From Armatimonadetes bacterium UBA1398 (GTDB lineage Bacteria > Armatimonadota > Zipacnadia > UBA1398), in the NCBI GenBank assembly GCA_002305165.1, contig DBQI01000049.1, positions 57,423-121,422 of the forward strand: DNA of 64,000 nt, given 5' to 3'. Numbering within the stretch: position 1 is the stretch's first letter; each line of letters starts with the position of its first letter. The position numbers were made by a program, and so were the translations under genes. Of the stretch, positions 57,444-64,000 are shown piece by piece. The notes beneath the pieces are model-generated. The model had not been told where the DNA came from, did no database searches, and saw only the letters and a list, made by a program, of their open reading frames with translations.

Positions 57444-59822
57444 ATGGGCCCAGTCGTCGGCGATGTGGGAACGATTCTCGGCGAGAGGGCACGGCGGCTA
57501 CGCGAGGAGACGCTCGCGATTCAGCCATTCGTGTCCGCGGAGCGTGCTGATCTCGTCACCGCGTTCTATGCCGAGCATGGCGACAGCGGCTTGCCCACGC
57601 CCATCCTGCGAGCCCGGTGCTTCGAGCACGTCCTGACGCGCCGGACGCTCTATCTTGGCCCCGACGAGCTCATCGTGGGCGAGCGAGGCCCATCCCCGAA
57701 GGCCACCCCAACCTATCCCGAGCTCTGCTGCCACTCCCTCGAGGACTTCGAGGCAATGAGCACACGCGTCCGCACCCGGTATCTGGTGCCCGACGAGGTG
57801 CGGCGGGTCTACGCGGACCGAATCATCCCCTTTTGGCGGGGACGAACCATCCGGGAGCGGCTCTTCGCCTCCATGACGCCCGAGTGGCTAGCCGCCTTCG
57901 ATGCAGGGGTGTTCACGGAGTTCATGGAGCAGCGCGCCCCCGGGCACGCCATCCTCGATGACAAGATCTACCGGCGCGGGATGCTCGACTTCAAGGCGGA
58001 GATCGAGGCCGTCCTGGCCCGCGCCGCTGACCCCGCCCACCGCGATCAGCTGACCGCGATGGGCATCTGCTGCGACGCCCTGGTCGCCTTCGCCCACCGC
58101 TACGCGGAACTGGCCCGGCAGCTAGCCCAGGACGCCACGCCAGAGCGGCGGGCCGAGCTGCTCCGGATCGCCGACATATGCGAGTGGGTCCCCGCCCACG
58201 CGCCCCGTACTTTCCACGAGGCCCTGCAGGCGTACTGGTTCGTCCACCTCGGGGTCATCACGGAGCTGAACACGTGGGACTCCTTCAACCCCGGCCGGCT
58301 CGACCAGCACCTCTGGCCGTTCTACAGCCGGGAGGTCGGCGAAGGGTCCCTTACCCGGGACGATGCCGCGGAGTTGCTTCAGTGCTTCTGGGTGAAGTTC
58401 AACAACCAGCCGGCGCCGCCCAAGGTCGGGATCACTGAGGAGCAGAGCGGCACCTACACGGACTTCGCCCTCATCAACATGGGCGGCGTGGACTGCGACG
58501 GCAAGGACGCCGTCAACGAAGTCTCCTATCTCATGCTCGATGTGGTGGAGACGATGCGCCTGGTCCAGCCCAGTGCCTGCATCCAGGTCAGCGCGGTCAA
58601 CCCCGATGACTTCATTCTGCGCGCCGCTCGCGTCATCAGGACCGGGATGGGGCAACCGTCGGTCTTCAACACCGATGAGATCGTGCGCGGTCAGTTGCGC
58701 GCGGGAAAGACCATCGAGGATGCCCGCGCCGGAGGGCCGAGCGGGTGTGTCGAGGTCTCCGCCTTCGGCAAGGAGAGCTGCACGCTGACCGGCTACTGCA
58801 ACTGGCCGAAGATCGTGGAGCTTGCGCTCAACGATGGTGTGGATCCCCGCACTGGCAAGCGTCTGGGGCCGGCCACGGGTGATGCCCGCGCGTTCGAACG
58901 CTTCGAACAGCTCATGGACGCGTACCGGACGCAGCTGCGGTACTTCGTGGACCTCAAGATCGAAGGCAACAACCGGATCGAGGGGCTCTACCGCGAGTCC
59001 ATGCCGGCGCCCTTCATGTCCGTGTTGGTCGATGACTGCATTCGCAAGGGCGAGGACTACCACGGCACAGGCCCGCGCTACCGGCTGACTTACATACAGG
59101 GAGTGGGCCTGGGCACCGCGGCCGATGCCCTCTCGGCTGTGCGTCACGAGGTGTTCGAGGCGGCGACCCTCTCGATGGACGAGCTACTGGAGGCCCTGCG
59201 GAGCAACTTCGAGGGGCAGGAGCCGCTGCGCCAGCGGATCCTCCGGCAGTCGCCCAAGTACGGCAACGACGATCCCAAGGGGGATTCCGTCGCCAGGGAG
59301 CTCTTCGAGGCCTACTTCGACGCGATCGACGGGCGGCCCAACAGCAAGGGCGGCCACTACCAGGTGAACCTCCTGCCCACGACGGTGCACGTCTACTTCG
59401 GCTCGGTTGTGGGGGCGCTGCCCAACGGGCGGCTCGCCGGCGAGCCCCTCTCGGACGGCATCTCCCCCAGCCGCGGGGCTGATACCAAGGGGCCGACGGC
59501 CGTTGTGCGCTCCGCCGCGGCCTCGATCGACCACTGGCGAACCGGCGGCACGCTGCTGAACCAGAAGTTCAGCCCCCATGTGCTTGCGACCGATGCGTCC
59601 TTGGGGAAGCTCAAGGACCTCATCCGCGGGTACTTCACCCTTGGCGGCCATCACATACAGTTCAACGTAGTAGGCGCCGATACGCTGCGCCGTGCCCAGG
59701 AGCGCCCCGAGGCTCACCGTGACCTGATCGTCCGCGTGGCAGGCTACAGCGATTACTTCGTAGGCCTCGGGCCCGATCTGCAGAATGAGATCATAGGGCG
59801 CACCGAGCAGTCGGGCTTCTGA
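57444..59822 (+). CDS. Glycyl radical enzyme (pyruvate formate-lyase superfamily)
   Basis: The 792-aa protein has the glycyl-radical loop RVAGYSDYF with Gly767 and the active-site cysteine in GPSGCVEVSAFGKESC (Cys435) with Glu437. The GCVE sequence groups it with the C-C and C-O bond-cleaving branch (aryl acetate decarboxylases, diol and choline lyases) rather than pyruvate formate-lyase. The segment LTGYCNWPKIVELAL after it resembles arylacetate decarboxylases. The radical is destroyed by oxygen, so function is anaerobic. No radical-SAM activase gene lies in the window. Substrate is unknown. Start ATG 57444 follows GGGCGGAG. Confidence 0.88.
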   Translation: MGPVVGDVGTILGERARRLREETLAIQPFVSAERADLVTAFYAEHGDSGLPTPILRARCFEHVLTRRTLYLGPDELIVGERGPSPKATPTYPELCCHSLEDFEAMSTRVRTRYLVPDEVRRVYADRIIPFWRGRTIRERLFASMTPEWLAAFDAGVFTEFMEQRAPGHAILDDKIYRRGMLDFKAEIEAVLARAADPAHRDQLTAMGICCDALVAFAHRYAELARQLAQDATPERRAELLRIADICEWVPAHAPRTFHEALQAYWFVHLGVITELNTWDSFNPGRLDQHLWPFYSREVGEGSLTRDDAAELLQCFWVKFNNQPAPPKVGITEEQSGTYTDFALINMGGVDCDGKDAVNEVSYLMLDVVETMRLVQPSACIQVSAVNPDDFILRAARVIRTGMGQPSVFNTDEIVRGQLRAGKTIEDARAGGPSGCVEVSAFGKESCTLTGYCNWPKIVELALNDGVDPRTGKRLGPATGDARAFERFEQLMDAYRTQLRYFVDLKIEGNNRIEGLYRESMPAPFMSVLVDDCIRKGEDYHGTGPRYRLTYIQGVGLGTAADALSAVRHEVFEAATLSMDELLEALRSNFEGQEPLRQRILRQSPKYGNDDPKGDSVARELFEAYFDAIDGRPNSKGGHYQVNLLPTTVHVYFGSVVGALPNGRLAGEPLSDGISPSRGADTKGPTAVVRSAAASIDHWRTGGTLLNQKFSPHVLATDASLGKLKDLIRGYFTLGGHHIQFNVVGADTLRRAQERPEAHRDLIVRVAGYSDYFVGLGPDLQNEIIGRTEQSGF

Positions 59823-59882
59823 GTCTGAGCGCGAGCCCGTCCGCACGGACTGCGGCGCGTCACGGCCGAGGAGGAACCGCCC

Positions 59883-60179
59883 ATGAATCCGATCGCGCTA
59901 CCCGACTTCTGCGGCCGCTGCGCGTCCCTGGCATTCACTCTGGGCGGCCCGGAGATCGCCATCGTGGCGGGCATCATCCTCCTTCTCTTCGGTGCGGGAC
60001 GGGTGCCGGGCCTCATGAAGAGCCTCGCCCGAGGCGCGGCAACGGTGAAGCACGAGCACGATGAGCTCATGGCCGAGGTCAACAGCGTGAAGGGCGCGTT
60101 GACCCGTGAGGTCTCGGACATCACGAAAGGTATCTCCGCCGACATCAGCGGTGATGACGCTGATGCCGAGCAGGCCTGA
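59883..60179 (+). CDS. tatA: TatA-type twin-arginine translocase protein, second copy
   Basis: The 98-aa product has the TatA layout: LGGPEIAIVAGIILLLFGAGRVPGLMKSLARG (residues 20-51), with the membrane helix and FGxxRxPGL hinge, then an amphipathic helix and an acidic tail. It differs from the copy at 2284 in having a longer N-terminus with a CGRC pair. GAGGAGG lies 8 bases before the ATG. No TatC is nearby. It might also be a TatB-type subunit. Confidence 0.85.
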   Translation: MNPIALPDFCGRCASLAFTLGGPEIAIVAGIILLLFGAGRVPGLMKSLARGAATVKHEHDELMAEVNSVKGALTREVSDITKGISADISGDDADAEQA

Positions 60180-60202
60180 CCCCGGCGACCGCGACGCCCA
60201 GC

Positions 60203-61696
60203 CTACCGGTAGAAGATGATCTGGGCCTCGACCCAGTGGTCCGCCAGCCGCTCGGCTCTCGCTTCGTTCACGTAGTCCATGGGGTCGTACTCGATGCGCA
60301 GGGCGCCGTCCGGCCCCAGCGACTCGGTGACGTCTATGTCCCACGGACGCACAAGCGCTCCTGGGGCCCAACCGGCGCGCTCATACTTCCAGGTTCCCCC
60401 CTGTGGCCGGCAGGGGTTGAGGTAGCACTCGGAGTACCACAGGGTGTTCGTCCAGACCTGGCCGTTCACGGTCACGGTGCGGTCAGCGGGCATGAACTCA
60501 GCCGCATTCTGATGGGCCATGCCGTGTCCAGTCACCCAGAATCGCAGCTTGGCGGAGGTAGCGCCCTCGGGCGCTTCGACGGTCAGTGGCTCGAACCACT
60601 CGTCGAGCGGTGAGTCGGGATTGCCATACTCCGGAGAACCCACCCAGAGGTTCTTGATCGCGAAGGGCTGTGGCGACTCGTGGCCCGCGTAGTAATCGAG
60701 ATTGATGCTCACCTGGAAGCCGGTGAACCCTTCGGGCTTCTCCTCAGTCCCCCACGCTTGGCAGTGGGCAGCGAGACGGGTAGGGCCGCGTAGGAGGTGC
60801 GCATAGTCCGTCACGTCGGCCCGCCATACCCACTCGCGGCTGTAGGGCGTGATCCATCGTAGGATCTCGACACGCTCGCCCTCGTCCGTCCATGCGTAGA
60901 CCGAGGCCCTCCTGTCCCAGGGGTCCCACCCAGCTGCCGGCCGCTCCAGGGTTAGGGTGAGGATGATGCGCGCGTCGTCGAGTTCGGGCAGATCGAGGAT
61001 CCGCTCCGTCGTCTGAGACTCCTGATGGAGCACCACGTCCTCGAACACCGCGACCGTCGCAGCGGGCCCGTCCGGAGGCACGCCATCCCCTATCGACCAC
61101 CTGAAGCCCTCCACAACCGGCACGCCGGGCGTCTGCTCCGTGGGGCTCGCGCCCGCCGTGATCCAGCCTGCGCTGGCAAGAACGGCGGGCACGAACTCGC
61201 CCTCATAGACACGGCTCTCCCCGATGGTCACGGAGAACTCGGCGCCCCCGGGAACGTACTCGATCCTGACGGCGCACTCCAGCGGCTGCCCAACCTCAAA
61301 TGCCGGGTCCGCCCGCCGGTTCGCTACCTCGCGGCCGTCCCAGTGCAGAGAGACCTCCCGCTCCGGATGGCCGTAGATGTTGCCGACGGCATCGAAGGGA
61401 TCCTCACCTGGCGGGTTGTGCGTGTCGATGCCGATGCCGAGGCAGCCCGCGCGGCTCGGCTCCTCCCACTGGTCGGGCGCCGTCGGAGCGTCGGGGCAGA
61501 GCATGACCCCCATGCCGGCCCCATCGGCGGGCAGAGTGACCGTGAAGCGCAGTTCCAGGGAGGAAGCGGCGGGCAGCGCCGCCTCGGAGGCTATCAGCAC
61601 TCCCTCCTCCAGGAGGATCGACTCGTCCTCGCTCAGCATGACGCCGCTCTGGGCCTGCGCCACAAGCGCAGCCACCATGATCCACCAGCCGGTCAT
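60203..61696 (-). CDS. Secreted protein with PNGase F-like C-terminal domains
   Basis: The 497-aa product has a short signal peptide (WWIMVAALVAQAQS) and a beta-sandwich first half (about 20-210) like a concanavalin-type lectin. The second half shows RFWVTGHGMAHQNAAEFM, TVTVNGQVWTNTLWYSE, LNPCRPQGGTW and ERAGWAPGALVRPWDIDVTE, the order and spacing of peptide-N-glycosidase F. That enzyme removes N-linked glycans from proteins by hydrolysing the Asn amide. Catalytic Asp and Glu residues were not confirmed, and the Cys pairs of PNGase F are only partly present. ATG 61696 is favoured by GGAG 8 bases upstream. It is divergent from the 61825 gene. Confidence 0.82.
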   Translation of the reverse strand: MTGWWIMVAALVAQAQSGVMLSEDESILLEEGVLIASEAALPAASSLELRFTVTLPADGAGMGVMLCPDAPTAPDQWEEPSRAGCLGIGIDTHNPPGEDPFDAVGNIYGHPEREVSLHWDGREVANRRADPAFEVGQPLECAVRIEYVPGGAEFSVTIGESRVYEGEFVPAVLASAGWITAGASPTEQTPGVPVVEGFRWSIGDGVPPDGPAATVAVFEDVVLHQESQTTERILDLPELDDARIILTLTLERPAAGWDPWDRRASVYAWTDEGERVEILRWITPYSREWVWRADVTDYAHLLRGPTRLAAHCQAWGTEEKPEGFTGFQVSINLDYYAGHESPQPFAIKNLWVGSPEYGNPDSPLDEWFEPLTVEAPEGATSAKLRFWVTGHGMAHQNAAEFMPADRTVTVNGQVWTNTLWYSECYLNPCRPQGGTWKYERAGWAPGALVRPWDIDVTESLGPDGALRIEYDPMDYVNEARAERLADHWVEAQIIFYR

Positions 61697-61824
61697 CGCC
61701 ATCACTCCGTTCTTGCGGGTCCGTCGAGCCTCTTCGACAGTACCCGATGCTCGCCTGCCGGGAGGCGGTGCTCACGCCGTGCGCGAAGATGGGTTGCATC
61801 GACGATCTCCGAAGGGAAACTCCG

Positions 61825-63807
61825 ATGAACCGAAGCCTTCCATGGTCCCTCGCGCTCCTCATGGCGCTCAGCGGCGCAGCGATCGCTCAGTCCTTCGAAG
61901 ACTGGGACATCATGGCCGACACGTGGGTAGCCACGGACGCGATCGGCCGCGAGATGCCACTTATCGACGAGGTCGGGCCGGTGAAGGACGACCAGGAGCG
62001 CGTGGTGGGTATCTTCTACATCACCTGGCACAGCGACGGCAACGCCGAGAGACCGAGCCCGTTCAGCGCGGATGTGGCGAAGATCCTCTCCCAGGACCCC
62101 GCCGCCCGCCTCGATGGCAAGCATCCGCTGTGGACGGAGGGCTCCTATCACTGGGCCGAGCCCGAGATGGGCTACTTTCTCTCCAAGGACGAGTGGGTCA
62201 TCCGCAAGGACATGTCCATGCTCGCGGACGCGGGGGTAGACGTCCTCGTCATGGACGTGACCAACGCCGTGCGCTACTGGGACGAGTGGGACGTGCTCTT
62301 CCCCACGATGGAGAAGATGCGGGCCGAGGGGAATAAGGTGCCGCAGTTCTGCTTCTGGAGCTTCAACGGCCCCGCGATCACCGTGGTGCAAGACCTATAC
62401 GACCGTATCTACAAGGAGGGGAAGTACAGGGACCTTTGGTTCTACTGGGACGGCAAGCCGCTGATTCTCGTCAACGGAAACCCCAGCGTGGATGCCAACC
62501 GCAGCGGAATCGAGCACCCGAACCCGCACTACGACCCAGCCGCCGCGGCCGACCCGAACCACCCGCACTACGGCGACCCCGACTATGCCGAGGAGTTCTA
62601 CCAGGACTACACGCGCGAGGTGAAGGAGTTCTTCACCATGCGCACCATGTGGTGGGGCTACTACGAGTGGGCCGGCGAGCGGTTCATCGGCGCCGAGGAC
62701 ACCTGGAGCTTCGGGTACGACCTCGGCGATGCCCGAGTCCGCGCCATGGACCCTGCCGACTTGATCTCCACCCACAACGGCGTCCGCGAGGAGGCGGCGG
62801 TGACTCCCGCCCAGCACCCGATAAGCTTGGTCGGCAAGTCCTGGACCCGTGAGCACGAGGAGCCGGAACTGAACGATCAGGACCTCCCCGTGCCGACATA
62901 TGTCCCGTGGTTGGGCGAGGTCGTGGATGATCCCGAGGGCTACGGCATCTACTTCCAGGACCGGTGGGACGAGGCCCTGCCCGCGAACCCGCGCTTCGTC
63001 TATATCAACGACTGGAACGAGTGGACCGCTGGCAAGTACCACCCCGCCGAGGGCCAGACAGTGCCATTCATGCGCCGGGCCAGCAACTACTTCTTCGTCG
63101 ACCAGTACAACCCCGAGTTCAACCGATGCCTGCAGCCCATGAGGGGCGGCTACACCGACAACTACTACATGCAGATGGCTCAGAACATCAGGCGCTACAA
63201 GGGCGTCCGCCCGATACCGGAGGCGCGCGGCTACAGCCCCATCCGGATCGACGGCTACTTCGACGACTGGTCCGCCGTCGAGGTGGAGTTCCGCGACACC
63301 ATCGGCGACACAATGCACCGGGACTACCCCGGCTACGGCGGCCTTCACTACACGAACGACTCAGGCCGCAATGACATCGTTCGGTGCAAAGTCGCGATCG
63401 ATCGGTGGCGGGCGAGCTTCTACGTCGAGACGCGCGAGCCGTTGAGCCCTCACACGGATCCCAACTGGATGCTCCTCCTGGTGGACGCGGACCAGGATGC
63501 GTCAACTGGATGGTGCGGTTACGACTACCTCATCAACGGTGAGGTGATCGACGGCGAGACCACGACGCTCATGCGGTACACCGACGGGGGATGGCGCGAG
63601 GTTGCGCGGGTTCCCTATCGCGCCGCAGGCAACGCGCTCGAGGTCGCGGCGCCGCGATGGCTGCTCGGTCTTCGGGGCAGCCAACTCAGCTTCGACTTCC
63701 ACTGGGCTGACAACCCCACCGAGCTAGTCGACGCTATTTCCCTGTGCACGGACGGCGACAGCGCTCCGAACCGAAGGTTCAACTACCGCTGCATCTGGGC
63801 GATGTGA
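61825..63807 (+). CDS. Secreted GH99/GH71-like barrel protein with CBM9-like domain
   Basis: The 660-aa product has a signal peptide (LPWSLALLMALSGAAIAQ). Residues 60-450 look like a TIM-barrel hydrolase: GIFYITWHSDGN, DAGVDVLVMDVTNAVRY, WFYWDGKPLILVNGN, and MWWGYYEWAGERF and YINDWNEWTAGKY. The last 190 residues (RIDGYFDDWSAVEVEF, VAIDRWRASFYVET, MLLLVDADQDASTGW) match a CBM9-type carbohydrate-binding domain. The barrel recalls endo-mannosidase-type GH99/GH71 families but is not assigned. ATG 61825 opens the signal peptide. Paired with the PNGase F-like gene, it suggests use of glycoproteins. Confidence 0.75.
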   Translation: MNRSLPWSLALLMALSGAAIAQSFEDWDIMADTWVATDAIGREMPLIDEVGPVKDDQERVVGIFYITWHSDGNAERPSPFSADVAKILSQDPAARLDGKHPLWTEGSYHWAEPEMGYFLSKDEWVIRKDMSMLADAGVDVLVMDVTNAVRYWDEWDVLFPTMEKMRAEGNKVPQFCFWSFNGPAITVVQDLYDRIYKEGKYRDLWFYWDGKPLILVNGNPSVDANRSGIEHPNPHYDPAAAADPNHPHYGDPDYAEEFYQDYTREVKEFFTMRTMWWGYYEWAGERFIGAEDTWSFGYDLGDARVRAMDPADLISTHNGVREEAAVTPAQHPISLVGKSWTREHEEPELNDQDLPVPTYVPWLGEVVDDPEGYGIYFQDRWDEALPANPRFVYINDWNEWTAGKYHPAEGQTVPFMRRASNYFFVDQYNPEFNRCLQPMRGGYTDNYYMQMAQNIRRYKGVRPIPEARGYSPIRIDGYFDDWSAVEVEFRDTIGDTMHRDYPGYGGLHYTNDSGRNDIVRCKVAIDRWRASFYVETREPLSPHTDPNWMLLLVDADQDASTGWCGYDYLINGEVIDGETTTLMRYTDGGWREVARVPYRAAGNALEVAAPRWLLGLRGSQLSFDFHWADNPTELVDAISLCTDGDSAPNRRFNYRCIWAM

Positions 63808-63961
63808 CGGACATGCTCCTGTGAGCCGCGCCGCTCAGCCGACGACCACACGAGATACCTCTCTCCATTTGTGCGTAGTGCTGTAATGATGCAGAGGTAG
63901 CGCAGTCACAACGAACCAGCAGTGCCGTTCCTTATCCTGGCGATGGATTGAGGTGGGCACG

Positions 63962-64000
63962 ATGTTAGAACCTCGGTGGGTTCGGTTCGAGTCGCTCCCT
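63962..64000 (+). CDS. Possible start of a gene cut by the window edge
   Basis: ATG 63962 follows GAGGTGGG at 63950 with suitable spacing and opens a frame that stays open for 13 codons to the right edge (MLEPRWVRFESLP). The preceding 150 bases after the 63807 stop contain no other feature. Too short to identify. Confidence 0.35.
   Translation, partial: MLEPRWVRFESLP

Noticed and set aside
63970..64000. Sequence near the right edge containing GGTTCGAGTC, similar to a tRNA T-arm.
   Set aside because: The flanking bases do not pair as a 5-bp T stem, and no acceptor, D or anticodon arms fit; an ATG with ribosome site fits better.
1..64000. CRISPR arrays, insertion sequences, integrases, attachment sites or prophage genes.
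   Set aside because: No regularly spaced repeats, transposase or integrase motifs or phage structural proteins were seen on either strand.

Overview
The window looks like a chromosomal segment of a high-GC, free-living Gram-negative-type bacterium, most likely a member of Armatimonadota or a neighbouring lineage. The best clue is the prepilin-like protein at 8652, whose FPVFAKAREKARQTSC stretch and H-X9-DG motif are typical of that phylum; many Tat/Sec-exported carbohydrate-active proteins and lipoproteins fit the same picture. About 53 genes cover almost the whole window on both strands, in short operons with 1-65 bp overlaps. I saw no rRNA, tRNA, CRISPR array, insertion sequence, integrase or phage gene. 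The assignment is inference from protein motifs; no database search was run. || Layout. 1-3.2 kb: an alginate-lyase-like protein cut by the window edge, a PfkB sugar kinase, a TatA-type protein and a small secreted protein. 3.3-6 kb (minus): nucleotide-sugar epimerase, threonine aldolase, membrane-anchored protein. 6-8.5 kb: UbiD-UbiE/MenG quinone pair and a lipoprotein. 8.6-14.5 kb: prepilin, TPR-like protein, TIM-barrel protein, GH15-like enzyme, DUF4127. 14.6-25 kb: lytic transglycosylase, then a glycan-degradation cluster (Gfo/Idh/MocA, DUF1080, LamG-GH32, Tat-exported TIM-barrel protein, GH29 fucosidase, URO-D-like protein). 25.2-29.5 kb: a sulfur operon (CstB-like persulfide dioxygenase-rhodanese, two YeeE/YedE half-transporters, SulP). 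29.6-36.8 kb: FAD oxidoreductase and lipoprotein (minus), then an RbsA/RbsC/RbsB-type sugar ABC operon (plus). 36.9-42.5 kb: TIM-barrel-like secreted protein, lipoprotein, a 58-aa gene, MFS transporter, oxidoreductase. 42.5-49 kb: SUMF1-like protein, class E-like sortase, DapF, a large unknown protein, MurB. 49.2-57.3 kb: sugar isomerase, ThuA-HEAT protein, VanX-like dipeptidase, membrane protein, CdsA, Zn/Mn ABC importer. 57.4-64 kb: glycyl radical enzyme, second TatA, PNGase F-like protein, GH-like protein with a CBM9-like tail. || How it works together. The recurring theme is scavenging of complex glycans: exported hydrolases and oxidoreductases release and modify sugars, an ABC importer and an MFS carrier take them up, and PfkB, isomerase and oxidoreductase genes process them. 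Housekeeping envelope and metabolism genes (murB, dapF, cdsA, menG) are interleaved. The glycyl radical enzyme indicates that at least part of the lifestyle is anoxic, and the CstB-like operon indicates handling of sulfide or persulfides. || The most unusual observation is the sugar-binding protein at 35533-36789. Its two lobes are in reversed order compared with the RbsB family (C-lobe first, then N-lobe), which suggests a natural circular permutation. Other items worth a second look are a GH32 enzyme lacking the usual acid/base glutamate, a Gfo/Idh/MocA protein lacking the EKP lysine, a probable ATC start in the PfkB gene, a glycyl radical enzyme with no activase nearby, a sortase with no visible substrate, and a 695-aa protein of unknown function next to dapF.
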